A stretch of 64,000 nucleotides of DNA from Limnobacter litoralis (lineage in GTDB: Bacteria; Pseudomonadota; Gammaproteobacteria; Burkholderiales; Burkholderiaceae_B). The notes under the pieces are model-generated. The model was not told the origin of the DNA. It saw only the letters and a program-made list of their open reading frames with translations, and ran no database searches. Both the position numbers and the translations under genes were made by a program. The stretch is taken from assembly GCF_030160455.1 (NCBI RefSeq), contig NZ_BSOJ01000015.1, positions 62,001 through 126,000 of the forward strand, given 5' to 3'. Of this stretch, positions 18,806 through 26,751 are shown in pieces (the first letter of the stretch is position 1; every line of letters starts with the position of its first letter).

Positions 18806-19039
18806 ATGACCCTAGCCGCCACCACGACACAAGTCCCCGTGTCTGTTGATTCTGAGAAATGCATCGCAGAGAAAGGATGCACCGTGTGCGTCGATGTTTG
18901 CCCCCTGGATGTACTGGCCGTCGACCACGTCACTGGCAAGGCCTTTATGAAATTTGATGAATGCTGGTATTGCCTGCCCTGCGAAACCGATTGCCCAACG
19001 GGCGCGGTGAACGTCGAAATTCCGTTTTTACTGCGCTAA
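18806..19039 (+). CDS. AprB-like 2[4Fe-4S] ferredoxin
   Basis: This is a 77-residue protein, with GGAGG at 18792-18796 before the ATG. Cysteines 19, 25, 28 and 32 (CX5CX2CX3C) and 53, 56, 59 and 63 (CX2CX2CX3C) can hold two [4Fe-4S] clusters. The long first spacing and the CWYCLPCETDCPTGAV end resemble the iron-sulfur core of AprB, whose equivalent reads CWECYSCVKxCPQGAI. The C-terminal tail that wraps around AprA in real APS reductases is missing; the protein ends 14 residues after the last cysteine. It is the probable electron-transfer subunit of the flavoprotein upstream, 25 bases away. Confidence 0.88.
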   Translation: MTLAATTTQVPVSVDSEKCIAEKGCTVCVDVCPLDVLAVDHVTGKAFMKFDECWYCLPCETDCPTGAVNVEIPFLLR

Positions 19040-19051
19040 AGGAGGACTTCA

Positions 19052-19999
19052 ATGAACACCACTGCAATAAGCATGAAGGCGCGGTTGAGCAGCACCGACG
19101 CGGAAGTAAGACGGTTGGCAGTCATTGACCTGCCTTACAGCGACGAAGACGACATTGAAGTGCTGCTTGTGCCCATGTTGAAAGACAGCGACGCCAGCGT
19201 GCGGTTGGAGGCGGTTCGTGCCTTGGAAGGCTTTGAAGATCTGCCAGTGGTAGAAGCCCTTTCGCACATGCTTCTGGATCCGGATGAACAAGTGCAGACG
19301 GCGGCCGGGCAAGTGTTGTCAGAATTGAAAGAGCCCGAATCCGCAGCGCCCTTGATTCCATACCTGACCCATGCGGACAGCGTGGTTCGCACATTGGCCC
19401 TGCGGGCGGTGCGCGCCTTGCGAGTCGACAGCGCTTATGAACCTGCGCTGGCCCAACTGAAAGACCCCTCTGCTGCTGTTCGAAAGGAAGCGGTGGGTGT
19501 GTTGGGTTACCTCAAGAAGCCTCAGGCAGCGGGCCACATTGCGGAAGTGGCAGCACACGACCCTGAGGGTGAGGTGCGCAAGGTGGCTGTGGGTGCCCTT
19601 GGGTACACCCATGAAGTCAGCGTACTGCCGTCACTGAGCCGCGCGCTCAGTGACAGCGTGTGGATGGTTCGGGAAGAAGCGGCACAAACCATCGGAAAAA
19701 TGGGCTTTCACCAGGCGACGCAAGAATTGATCAAGGCCATGCAAGACGACTACTGGCAAGTCAGGGTAAAGGCAGCACGTGCTCTGGGCCAATTCAAAGA
19801 CCCAGCGGCTTTGCCCAGCCTGGTTGAGGCATTGGGCGATGTGGTCAGCAACCTGCGCAAAGAGGCTGCCATTGCGCTGGGAGACATCGGTGACAAACGA
19901 GCCATTCCCGCACTTGAAAAGGCCTTGGCGGACAACGACCCGGATGTGCGCAAGCTGGCAAGGCTCGCGCTGACCAACATCACGCTTCAACACGCCTGA
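19052..19999 (+). CDS. HEAT-repeat protein
   Basis: This 315-residue soluble protein is made almost entirely of PBS-lyase-type HEAT repeats of about 31 residues, for example [32 protein letters not shown] and [15 protein letters not shown]. About nine repeats run from residue 10 to the end, forming an alpha solenoid. No catalytic residues are evident. Such proteins act as scaffolds or assembly factors, and in cyanobacteria as phycobilin lyases. Its place between two ferredoxin genes suggests a role in assembling or holding the redox complex (inference). It starts 12 bases after the ferredoxin gene with AAGGAGG just upstream. Confidence 0.88.
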   Translation: MNTTAISMKARLSSTDAEVRRLAVIDLPYSDEDDIEVLLVPMLKDSDASVRLEAVRALEGFEDLPVVEALSHMLLDPDEQVQTAAGQVLSELKEPESAAPLIPYLTHADSVVRTLALRAVRALRVDSAYEPALAQLKDPSAAVRKEAVGVLGYLKKPQAAGHIAEVAAHDPEGEVRKVAVGALGYTHEVSVLPSLSRALSDSVWMVREEAAQTIGKMGFHQATQELIKAMQDDYWQVRVKAARALGQFKDPAALPSLVEALGDVVSNLRKEAAIALGDIGDKRAIPALEKALADNDPDVRKLARLALTNITLQHA

Positions 20000-20013
20000 A
20001 CGGAGACTTGACC

Positions 20014-20355
20014 ATGACATTCGTTGTGACCGAAGCCTGTATCAAATGCAAGTACACCGACTGTGTGTCCGTCTGCCCGGTGGATTGCTTTCACGAAGGC
20101 CCCAATTTTCTGGTGATCAACCCTGAGGGCTGCATCGACTGTGGAGTCTGCATTCCCGAATGCCCGGTCAGTGCCATCTTCGAGGAAGACCGGGTACCGG
20201 AAGACCAAAAGCAGTTCATTGAAATCAACGCCAGGCTGGCGCAAAGCTGGCCCACGATCAACGAAGCCAAAGAGCCCATGGACGATGCAGAAGCCTGGGC
20301 GGATGTGAAAGGGAAGTCGCAGTACCTCATAGATGCCTGCACAGACAAGGCCTGA
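20014..20355 (+). CDS. fdxA: FdxA-type seven-iron ferredoxin
   Basis: This is a 113-residue protein starting at the ATG at 20014, with CGGAGA at 20001-20006; a TTG two codons earlier is less likely. Cysteines 9, 12, 17, 21, 25, 40, 43, 46 and 50 match the Azotobacter ferredoxin I pattern with a shift of one. Cys9, 17 and 50 would bind [3Fe-4S] and Cys21, 40, 43 and 46 [4Fe-4S]. The C-terminal tail of about 55 residues is also typical. It is probably the low-potential carrier between the ferredoxin-NADP+ reductase at the end of the operon and the AprA/AprB-like pair (inference). Confidence 0.9.
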   Translation: MTFVVTEACIKCKYTDCVSVCPVDCFHEGPNFLVINPEGCIDCGVCIPECPVSAIFEEDRVPEDQKQFIEINARLAQSWPTINEAKEPMDDAEAWADVKGKSQYLIDACTDKA

Positions 20356-20431
20356 GTTCAAAACCAACAATTCCGACTGTCAAACGCCGAACACAACTAT
20401 TTGATTTGTATGTCTTTAATAGGAAGGAATT

Positions 20432-21886
20432 ATGATGAACCAAGGAACATTCAAAGGCGAAGTACATGGCAAGCTTCACAAGCTGGGCGTCATCAGCACC
20501 CTGTTTGTGGCTTGCGCACTTTCATGGTCTGCACACGCTGAGACAGTCACAGTCGGAATTGGCACTCAGAACACCACCACCAACACGGTGACAGGCGGCA
20601 TCGTCCTGAAGGAAATGGGCTTTCTGGACAAAGAGCTGGCCAAAGTCCCAAAATTCAAAAACACCCAATTCAAGATTGAGTGGCAGAACTTTACCTCGGG
20701 CCCGCCCGTGACCAACGGCATGATTGCCAACACGCTGCAAATCGGCATGATGGGTGACTACCCCCTGCTGGTCAACGGCGCCACCTTCCAGAATGGCAAC
20801 GAGACCAAAAGCCGACTGATTGCGATGATCGCCTACAACAAGGACGGATCGGGCAATGGCATTGTGGTTCACAAAGACTCCCCCTATTACGAACTTGCCG
20901 ACCTCAAAGGCAAAAAAATCTCGGTGCCCTTCGGCTCTGCAGCCCACGGCATGTTGTTGAAAGCATTGGAAGACCATGGCTACAAGCCAGAAGATTTCCA
21001 ACTTTCCAGCCAGAGCCCAGAGGTTGGCACTTCCAGCCTGCAGGAAAAGCGAATTGACGCCCATGCAGATTTTGTGCCTTTTGCCGACTTGCTGCCCTTC
21101 CGAGGCTTTGCGCGCAAGATCTTCGACGGCGCGGAAACCAAGGTGCCCACCTTCCACGGCGTGGTGGTGCGTGAAGACTTTGCAAAAAAGTACCCTGAGT
21201 TTGTTGTCGCATACATCAAAGCCCTGATGGACGCCAACGACTGGGTGCACAAAAACCCCGCCCTTGCCGCCGAAAAAATTGAGCAGTGGACCCACATTGA
21301 AAAAGAGGTGGTTTACCTGTACCTCGGCCCAGGTGGTGTGCACACGCTAGACCCTACCATCAAGCCCAAGTGGATTGAGACCGTGAAATACGACCACGGT
21401 GTATTGGACCGAATGGGTCGCGTCAAGCCTTTGGACGCGGATGCCTGGGCTGATGAAAGTTATGTCAAAGAAGCCTTCAAGCAAAAGGGGCTGGATTACG
21501 ACAAGCAAAAGGCGAGCTTCTCCAACTATGAAATCAGCGGCACTGACCCACTGTGCGGCGGCAAAATTACTGAGCCCAGAAAGGCAGGTGAGGTCTGGAT
21601 TGCGGGTGGAAAGATCACCGCCTACAAGTCAGCCAACTGTGCCCTGGCCGCCACCAAAAAGGCCACAGCAGCCGGCCAAAAAGTGGGAGTGACCTATGTG
21701 TATGACGACACCTTGAAAATCAAGATGTTCGCGGACAAGGCTTACTACGCCATCAAGACCGACGGCAAAACGCCCGATATCACGCCTTTCTTGTTGAAGA
21801 AAGACGCTCAGGCCTATGCGTCGGCCAACGGTGCGAAATTCGCCCTGTATGACGAAGCGCTGGCAGCCGCCAAGGCAGGGAGATAA
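20432..21886 (+). CDS. ABC importer substrate-binding protein with extra C-terminal domain
   Basis: This 484-residue exported protein has a Sec signal ending SWSAHA at residue 36. Residues 38 to about 350 form a periplasmic binding domain of the sulfonate/nitrate/taurine type (SsuA/TauA/NMT1-like), with FTSGPPVTNGMIANTLQIGMMGD, DLKGKKISVPFGSAAHGML and a late VVAYIKALMDANDWV helix. Such proteins usually end near 320-340 residues. Here residues from about 365 to 484 form an added domain with Cys375 and Cys403, then YVYDDTLKIKMF and a tail TPFLLKKDAQAYASANGAKF that faintly recalls NosL-like proteins. The ligand is unknown; a sulfonate or related organosulfur compound is a guess from family and context. 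A 76-base gap with GGAAGGA precedes it. Confidence 0.85.
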   Translation: MMNQGTFKGEVHGKLHKLGVISTLFVACALSWSAHAETVTVGIGTQNTTTNTVTGGIVLKEMGFLDKELAKVPKFKNTQFKIEWQNFTSGPPVTNGMIANTLQIGMMGDYPLLVNGATFQNGNETKSRLIAMIAYNKDGSGNGIVVHKDSPYYELADLKGKKISVPFGSAAHGMLLKALEDHGYKPEDFQLSSQSPEVGTSSLQEKRIDAHADFVPFADLLPFRGFARKIFDGAETKVPTFHGVVVREDFAKKYPEFVVAYIKALMDANDWVHKNPALAAEKIEQWTHIEKEVVYLYLGPGGVHTLDPTIKPKWIETVKYDHGVLDRMGRVKPLDADAWADESYVKEAFKQKGLDYDKQKASFSNYEISGTDPLCGGKITEPRKAGEVWIAGGKITAYKSANCALAATKKATAAGQKVGVTYVYDDTLKIKMFADKAYYAIKTDGKTPDITPFLLKKDAQAYASANGAKFALYDEALAAAKAGR

Positions 21887-21889
21887 ATC

Positions 21890-22900
21890 ATGGCCAGACC
21901 AATGAGTATTCATCCATCGGTCGGCCAGCAGTACGCCCCGGATGCAGGTCTTGACAAGGCGGCATCCGGGGCGTCTATCGGCGTCGACTCATCCACCAAC
22001 AACCTGCAGGCGGTCCTGTCACCGCCTGCCCACTCACGGCCTGCCATGCGCGTAGCTCCTACACCTCCAAAGGCGGTGCGGCTTTCATGGGCCATGCGAC
22101 TCAAGCTTGCCATGTCCAGACATGCCCTTCACGCCTTTTTGTCGGTACTTTCCATCGGAGCCCTTCTTGGGTTCTGGTATCTGGCAACGGCCTACAGGCT
22201 GGACTTCTACATTCGATTCAACAACATTCCGACCCCGGCAGAGGTGTTTCACAACGGGTTTGAGTTGGCCTCGAGTACCCGGTTCCAGACCAACATCTGG
22301 ATGAGCATGCGGCGAATCCTGGCTGGCTTTTCGGTGGCAACCGTGCTGGGCGTGGCTTTGGGATTGATTTGTGGACGTTTCAAGTACGCGAAATCACTGA
22401 TCTTTCCGGCCATGGAAGTGTTGCGTCCTATTCCGGCCATCGCCTGGGTGCCCATGTCCATCATGTTGTGGCCGACTACAGAGGGCAGCATCGTGTTCAT
22501 CACATTCATTGGCTCATTTTTCCCAATACTGATCAACACCATCCATGGTGTAAACGGTGTCGACCCCGTGTTGGTTCGCGCCGCTAAAAGCTTGGGCGCC
22601 AGCGAATTGACCGTGATGACCAAGGTGATTTTGCGCGCCGCCTTGCCCAGCATTTTTACCGGGCTGGCTGTGGGCATGGGCGTGGCTTGGGTGTCTCTGA
22701 TTGCCGCTGAAATGATCTCGGGCCAGTTCGGTGTGGGTTATTTCACCTGGGAAGCGTATTCACTGATTGAGTACCCGAACATTGTGCTGGGCATGATCGT
22801 CATCGGCGTGTTGGGGCTGTTTTGCAGCGGCTCCATCTTGATGATCGGCCGATGGATGATGCCCTGGAGAAGCCTTTCACAACATGGAGGTGACAAATGA
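21890..22900 (+). CDS. ABC importer permease (SsuC/TauC-like)
   Basis: This 336-residue inner-membrane protein has six predicted helices after an unusually long N-terminal cytoplasmic stretch of about 75 residues rich in Ser, Ala and Pro. The binding-protein-dependent permease signature is visible as AAKSLGASELTVMTKVILRAALPSIFTGLAVGMGVAW, the EAA loop that contacts the ATPase. It is 3 bases after the binding-protein gene and overlaps the ATPase gene by 4 bases. It forms the channel of the importer. Confidence 0.9.
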   Translation: MARPMSIHPSVGQQYAPDAGLDKAASGASIGVDSSTNNLQAVLSPPAHSRPAMRVAPTPPKAVRLSWAMRLKLAMSRHALHAFLSVLSIGALLGFWYLATAYRLDFYIRFNNIPTPAEVFHNGFELASSTRFQTNIWMSMRRILAGFSVATVLGVALGLICGRFKYAKSLIFPAMEVLRPIPAIAWVPMSIMLWPTTEGSIVFITFIGSFFPILINTIHGVNGVDPVLVRAAKSLGASELTVMTKVILRAALPSIFTGLAVGMGVAWVSLIAAEMISGQFGVGYFTWEAYSLIEYPNIVLGMIVIGVLGLFCSGSILMIGRWMMPWRSLSQHGGDK

Positions 22901-23754
22901 ACTCAACCCTGCAACAGGGTCGCCTTGAACTGAACAATATTCAGGTTCAGTTCACACAGGATGGCCACCGGTTTCAAGCAGTGTCCAACGTGAACCTGCA
23001 TGTCGAGCCCGGTGAATTTGTATCCGTGGTTGGTCCTTCCGGGTGTGGCAAATCGACGCTGCTGAACATCGTGGCGGGGTTTCTGTCGCCTTCTGAAGGC
23101 ATTGCCACCATGGACGGCAAGGTGATCAAAGGCCCCAATGCCGAGCGGGGTGTGGTGTTCCAGCAGTATTCGCTGTTTCCCTGGCTGCGCGTTCGCGAAA
23201 ACGTGGAGTTTGGCATGAAGCTGCAAGGCGTTGGCCGGGCCGAACGAGAAAGCAAAGCACGCACCCTGCTTGGGCTGGCTGGCTTGCTGCCTTTTGAGAA
23301 CCACTATCCCGATCAATTGTCGGGCGGCATGAAGCAACGGGTTGGTATTGTGCGCACCCTTGCAACCAGCCCACGTGTTTTGCTGATGGATGAGCCCTTT
23401 GGCGCACTGGACAGCCAGACCCGCGTGGTCATGCAGGAAATTCTGACGCACATGTGGCAGCAGTGGAAAATCTCGGTTTTGTTCATCACCCATGACATCG
23501 AAGAAGCCATTTTTCTGTCAGACCGTGTGTACGTGATGACAGCTCGACCTGGCCGAATCAAGGCAGAAATTCCAATTGACCTGCCACGCCCGCGCAACGC
23601 GGCCATGACGGCCTCACCCGTGTTTACCGCCCTGCACCGTCAACTCAAGAGCCTGATTCGCGAAGAAAGCCTGGCGGCCATGGGTGGCGAAATTGACCCG
23701 GGCAGCTTTGGCAGCAACTGGCACTTGGGTGAAGAAGGCATGGGGGCCCTGTGA
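22897..23754 (+). CDS. ABC importer ATPase (SsuB/TauB-like)
   Basis: This 285-residue cytoplasmic ATPase has Walker A GPSGCGKST, Q-loop VFQQYSLFPWLRV, signature LSGGMKQRVGI, Walker B VLLMDEPFGALD and H-loop FITHDIEEA. The sequence is typical of the nitrate/sulfonate/taurine importer group. The C-terminal about 40 residues extend beyond the core. It overlaps the permease gene by 4 bases and touches the DUF971 gene, so translation is probably coupled. Confidence 0.92.
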   Translation: MNSTLQQGRLELNNIQVQFTQDGHRFQAVSNVNLHVEPGEFVSVVGPSGCGKSTLLNIVAGFLSPSEGIATMDGKVIKGPNAERGVVFQQYSLFPWLRVRENVEFGMKLQGVGRAERESKARTLLGLAGLLPFENHYPDQLSGGMKQRVGIVRTLATSPRVLLMDEPFGALDSQTRVVMQEILTHMWQQWKISVLFITHDIEEAIFLSDRVYVMTARPGRIKAEIPIDLPRPRNAAMTASPVFTALHRQLKSLIREESLAAMGGEIDPGSFGSNWHLGEEGMGAL

Positions 23755-24062
23755 TGACGACGCATGCGGATGATTGCCGCCCGCTCAAACTGGAGAACAA
23801 AGTGCTGGATCGTCAATTGGTTGTGTATTGGGACGACCAAATCACCACCACCTTGAGCCATGCCTTTTTGCGCCAAAAGTGCCGGTGTGCAGACTGCCTG
23901 AGTGGACGTGTGGTGCCCCCCACCGACGCAGAACTGACCGAACTGCACCCTTATGGTCCCAACGCGGTACAACTTGTTTTTTCCGATGGACACGACCGGG
24001 GCCTGTACCCCTGGCCCTACCTGAGAAATCTGGCCATTGAACTGGCCACCCAACCTGTTTGA
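23754..24062 (+). CDS. DUF971 protein
   Basis: This is a 102-residue soluble protein of the DUF971 family, related to the N-terminal domain of gamma-butyrobetaine hydroxylase. It has the family landmarks LVVYWDDQITTTLSHAFLRQKCRCADCLSG and FSDGHDRGLYPWPYLRNL. The three-cysteine segment CRCADC is a possible Zn or iron-sulfur site. The ATG at 23754 overlaps the stop of the ATPase gene; a GTG at 23751 is also possible. DUF971 genes often sit near iron-sulfur or redox genes. Its role in this operon is unknown. Confidence 0.85.
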   Translation: MTTHADDCRPLKLENKVLDRQLVVYWDDQITTTLSHAFLRQKCRCADCLSGRVVPPTDAELTELHPYGPNAVQLVFSDGHDRGLYPWPYLRNLAIELATQPV

Positions 24063-24075
24063 AAAGGATGACACC

Positions 24076-24852
24076 ATGAGTGCTTTGGCCACAGAACGCG
24101 TACTGGAAGTACACCACTGGAATGAATCGTTGTTCAGCTTCAAAACGTCGCGAAACCCGGGTTTGCGCTTTCGAAACGGTCACTTCGTTATGATTGGCCT
24201 TCAAGCCGACAACAAACCACTGCTGCGCGCGTACAGCATCGCCAGCGCCAACTATGAAGAACACCTTGAGTTTTTGAGCATCAAGGTGCCCAACGGCCCT
24301 CTGACTTCGCGCCTGCAACACTTGAAAGTAGGCGACGAACTGATCGTCGGCCAAAAGCCGGTGGGTACACTCGTCATCGACGATCTGAACGACGGACGCA
24401 ATTTGTACCTGCTTGCAACAGGCACTGGGCTGGCGCCGTTCATGAGCATTATTCGCGACCCTGAAACCTATGAGCGATTTGAAAAGGTGGTGCTGGTGCA
24501 TGGGGTGCGCACAGTCAGCGAACTGGCTTACGCAGACTTCATTCAGAATGTGTTACCCAAAGAGGAATTCATCGGTGAACTGGTGCAAGAACAGCTTTTG
24601 TACTACCCCACAGTCACCCGCGAGCCTTTTAAAAACCAGGGCCGCCTGACCGACCTTATGCTAAGTGGCCAATTGTTTGCAGACCTTGGTTTGCCAGAAC
24701 TAAGCGCCGCACACGACCGCGCCATGATTTGTGGAAGCCCGGCCATGCTGGAGGACACCTGCGCCTTGCTGGATGAACGGGGGCTTAAAATCAGCCCACG
24801 ACAAGGTGACCGGGGTGACTATGTGATAGAACGGGCATTCGTGGAAAAATAG
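24076..24852 (+). CDS. fpr: Ferredoxin--NADP+ reductase
   Basis: This 258-residue protein starts at the ATG at 24076. The FAD-binding motif RAYSIAS is followed by the FAD-pyrophosphate segment VPNGPLTSRLQHL, the NADP-binding GTGLAPFMSIIRDPE and the MICGSPAMLEDT segment. The C-terminal aromatic-free end (DYVIERAFVEK) fits the bacterial subclass I type, where Ala/Phe-Val-Glu-Lys ends are common. It passes electrons between NADPH and ferredoxin in the cytoplasm. As the last gene of the run, 13 bases after DUF971, it probably supplies the ferredoxins encoded upstream. Confidence 0.93.
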   Translation: MSALATERVLEVHHWNESLFSFKTSRNPGLRFRNGHFVMIGLQADNKPLLRAYSIASANYEEHLEFLSIKVPNGPLTSRLQHLKVGDELIVGQKPVGTLVIDDLNDGRNLYLLATGTGLAPFMSIIRDPETYERFEKVVLVHGVRTVSELAYADFIQNVLPKEEFIGELVQEQLLYYPTVTREPFKNQGRLTDLMLSGQLFADLGLPELSAAHDRAMICGSPAMLEDTCALLDERGLKISPRQGDRGDYVIERAFVEK

Positions 24853-24968
24853 GGGATGTTGTCTCCCCCGCCTTAGGTGATGAATGAGTCGGGGGGTACA
24901 GGTTGTTAAATTGCGTCTTTGATGCTGTTTTTAATGCATAACCAAACCCGAACTGTGAGAATCATTCC

Positions 24969-24981
24969 GGGTGAGTCACCC
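24969..24981. promoter_or_regulatory. Short perfect palindrome in intergenic gap
   Basis: GGGTGA-G-TCACCC is a perfect 6-bp inverted repeat with one central base, in the 199-base gap between fpr and the small secreted protein gene. It is possibly an operator. A weaker C/G-rich repeat (CCCCCG at 24874-24879 and CGGGGG at 24892-24897, roughly) lies nearer fpr and lacks a U-tract. Confidence 0.25.
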
Positions 24982-25051
24982 AAGTGATGTTTTGCGTGCT
25001 TAAAGGAATCCACTTACGCTGTGCGTCCAGGGTAAGCGCCCACTTTAAGGA

Positions 25052-25390
25052 ATGCAATTGAAACGGTTGTCCATCAGAACTGTGTTTTCACTTTTCGCTG
25101 CGGTGCATTGCGGTGCTGCTTTTTCACAAACTCACGAGTTTTCATTCGCGAAGCTTGGCGGGAAAATGCATGGAGAAGCCACAATATGTGGGGGTTACAC
25201 GCCCAGCGAGCTGGCTGAACTTAAGCGACAGCAAAAAGCGCAATTTGTTGGTCTCGGCATGAAAGCCTCGCAATTTGAATCCGAGTTTCAGCAGGGTTAC
25301 AAGGAGGGGCGGGAAAGTTTGGAAAAAGCATCGCCTGCAGAAAGATCAAAGCGTTGTGAACAGCTTCAAAAAATGGCCAAAATGAAGTGA
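25052..25390 (+). CDS. Small secreted protein of unknown function
   Basis: This 112-residue protein has a signal peptide (SIRTVFSLFAAVHCGAAFSQ) and a mature part of about 85 residues. The mature part is mostly charged helices with two cysteines (TICGGY near the start, RCEQL near the end) that could form a disulfide. The AAGGA at 25047-25051 abuts the ATG at 25052 and is better spaced for the in-frame TTG at 25058, so the true start may be two codons later. I do not recognise the family. Confidence 0.7.
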   Translation: MQLKRLSIRTVFSLFAAVHCGAAFSQTHEFSFAKLGGKMHGEATICGGYTPSELAELKRQQKAQFVGLGMKASQFESEFQQGYKEGRESLEKASPAERSKRCEQLQKMAKMK

Positions 25391-25395
25391 GGTCG

Positions 25396-26739
25396 TCATT
25401 GCTTTGAGGACGCATCTTCATTCCACTTTTTCAACTGCGCCAGCTTTTCACCGATCTTGATCTCCAAGCCCCGCGGCACAGGCTGGTACCAGCCAGGCTC
25501 TGGCATGTCATCAGGCAAGTAGGTTTCACCTGCTGCGTAGGCGTTGGGTTCATCGTGGGCATAGCGGTATTCACGCCCATGGCCCAGTTCTTTCATCAGC
25601 TTGGTAGGCGCGTTGCGCAGGTGCACTGGTACCTCACGGCTTTTGTCCTGCTTCACAAAGGCCATGGCCTGATTGTAAGCCTTGTAACCAGCATTGCTTT
25701 TGGCGGCCACGGCCAGGTAAATCACCGCCTGGCCCAAGGCCAGCTCACCTTCAGGACTACCCAGCCGTTCATAGGTCAATGCTGCGTCGTTGGCTATCTG
25801 CATGGCTCTTGGATCAGCAAGGCCAATGTCTTCCCACGCCATGCGAACAATCCGCCTTGATAGATACCGAGGATCAGCGCCGCCATCCAGCATGCGGGTC
25901 AGCCAGTAAAGGGCAGCGTCAGGATTTGAGCCGCGCACCGACTTGTGCAGGGCTGAAATCTGATCGTAAAAATTGTCGCCCCCTTTGTCGAACCGCCGTG
26001 CGTTCAAGGTGAGTGCGTTTTCAAGAAAAACCGCATCTACGTGGGTCTTTCCAGCCGTGGCTGCGGCGTTGCATGCCTGTTCAAGCAGGTTCAGAAAGCG
26101 ACGCGCATCCCCGTCGGCGTAACCCACGAGTGTTTCAACGGCTGCCTCATCGAACTGCAAGTCACCCAATGCGCGCTCTCGGGCTCGCTGAAACAGCGAT
26201 TTGAGCTCAGCGTCGCTCAGCGATTTCAGGACATACACCTGCGCACGCGACAGCAACGCCGAATTCACCTCAAATGACGGGTTCTCAGTGGTGGCACCGA
26301 TGAAGGTGACCAGTCCACTCTCCGCATACGGCAGCAATGCGTCTTGTTGAGACTTGTTGAAGCGATGAATTTCGTCCACAAACAAAATCGTCTGCCGTCC
26401 AAGATGTTGATTAGCCTCGGCTTGTTCCATGGCGCCACGGATGTCTTTCACGCCCGAAAACACGGCAGAAAGCGCGATGAATTCGCACTCGAATGCGGTG
26501 GCAGTCATGCGTGCCAGTGTGGTTTTTCCCACACCAGGCGGGCCCCAGAAAATCATGGAATGGGGCTTGCCAGAATCAAAAGCCAGACGCAGAGGTTTAC
26601 CTGAGGCGAGCAAATGGCTTTGACCAATCACATCATCGAGTGACTCAGGTCTTAAACGTTCAGCCAAAGGCGCACTGTCGGGCACACGCTGGGCACTTTT
26701 GGCCAGCTTGTCTTGTTGGGCATTGCCAAAGAGATCCAT
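25396..26739 (-). CDS. rarA: RarA/MgsA, replication-associated recombination AAA+ ATPase
   Basis: This 447-residue AAA+ protein has Walker A GPPGVGKTTLA, Walker B TILFVDEIHRFNKSQQDALLP and sensor 1 FIGATTENPSFE. It also has the family C-terminal domain (GGDNFYDQISALHKSVRGSNPDAALYWL, ending in a MgsA tetramerisation region). RarA acts at stalled forks with SSB and clamp-loader-like properties. The C-terminus ends in a short Lys/Asp-rich tail. It is transcribed with lolA upstream, 12 bases away. Confidence 0.95.
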   Translation of the reverse strand: MDLFGNAQQDKLAKSAQRVPDSAPLAERLRPESLDDVIGQSHLLASGKPLRLAFDSGKPHSMIFWGPPGVGKTTLARMTATAFECEFIALSAVFSGVKDIRGAMEQAEANQHLGRQTILFVDEIHRFNKSQQDALLPYAESGLVTFIGATTENPSFEVNSALLSRAQVYVLKSLSDAELKSLFQRARERALGDLQFDEAAVETLVGYADGDARRFLNLLEQACNAAATAGKTHVDAVFLENALTLNARRFDKGGDNFYDQISALHKSVRGSNPDAALYWLTRMLDGGADPRYLSRRIVRMAWEDIGLADPRAMQIANDAALTYERLGSPEGELALGQAVIYLAVAAKSNAGYKAYNQAMAFVKQDKSREVPVHLRNAPTKLMKELGHGREYRYAHDEPNAYAAGETYLPDDMPEPGWYQPVPRGLEIKIGEKLAQLKKWNEDASSKQ

Positions 26740-26751
26740 GGGCCTGGGGGC

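Noticed and set aside
17053-19039. Calling the pair a dissimilatory APS reductase (aprBA)
   Set aside because: No sat, qmo or hdr genes are present, the ferredoxin lacks the AprB tail, gene order is A before B (real aprBA is B before A) and a substrate arginine seems missing.
20432-23754. Naming the importer ssuABC or tauABC
   Set aside because: Family membership is clear but the ligand is not; no ssuD, ssuE or tauD gene is linked, and the binding protein has an extra domain.
24853-25051. Terminator after fpr from the C/G-rich repeat
   Set aside because: Short 6-bp arms with a long loop and no U-tract.
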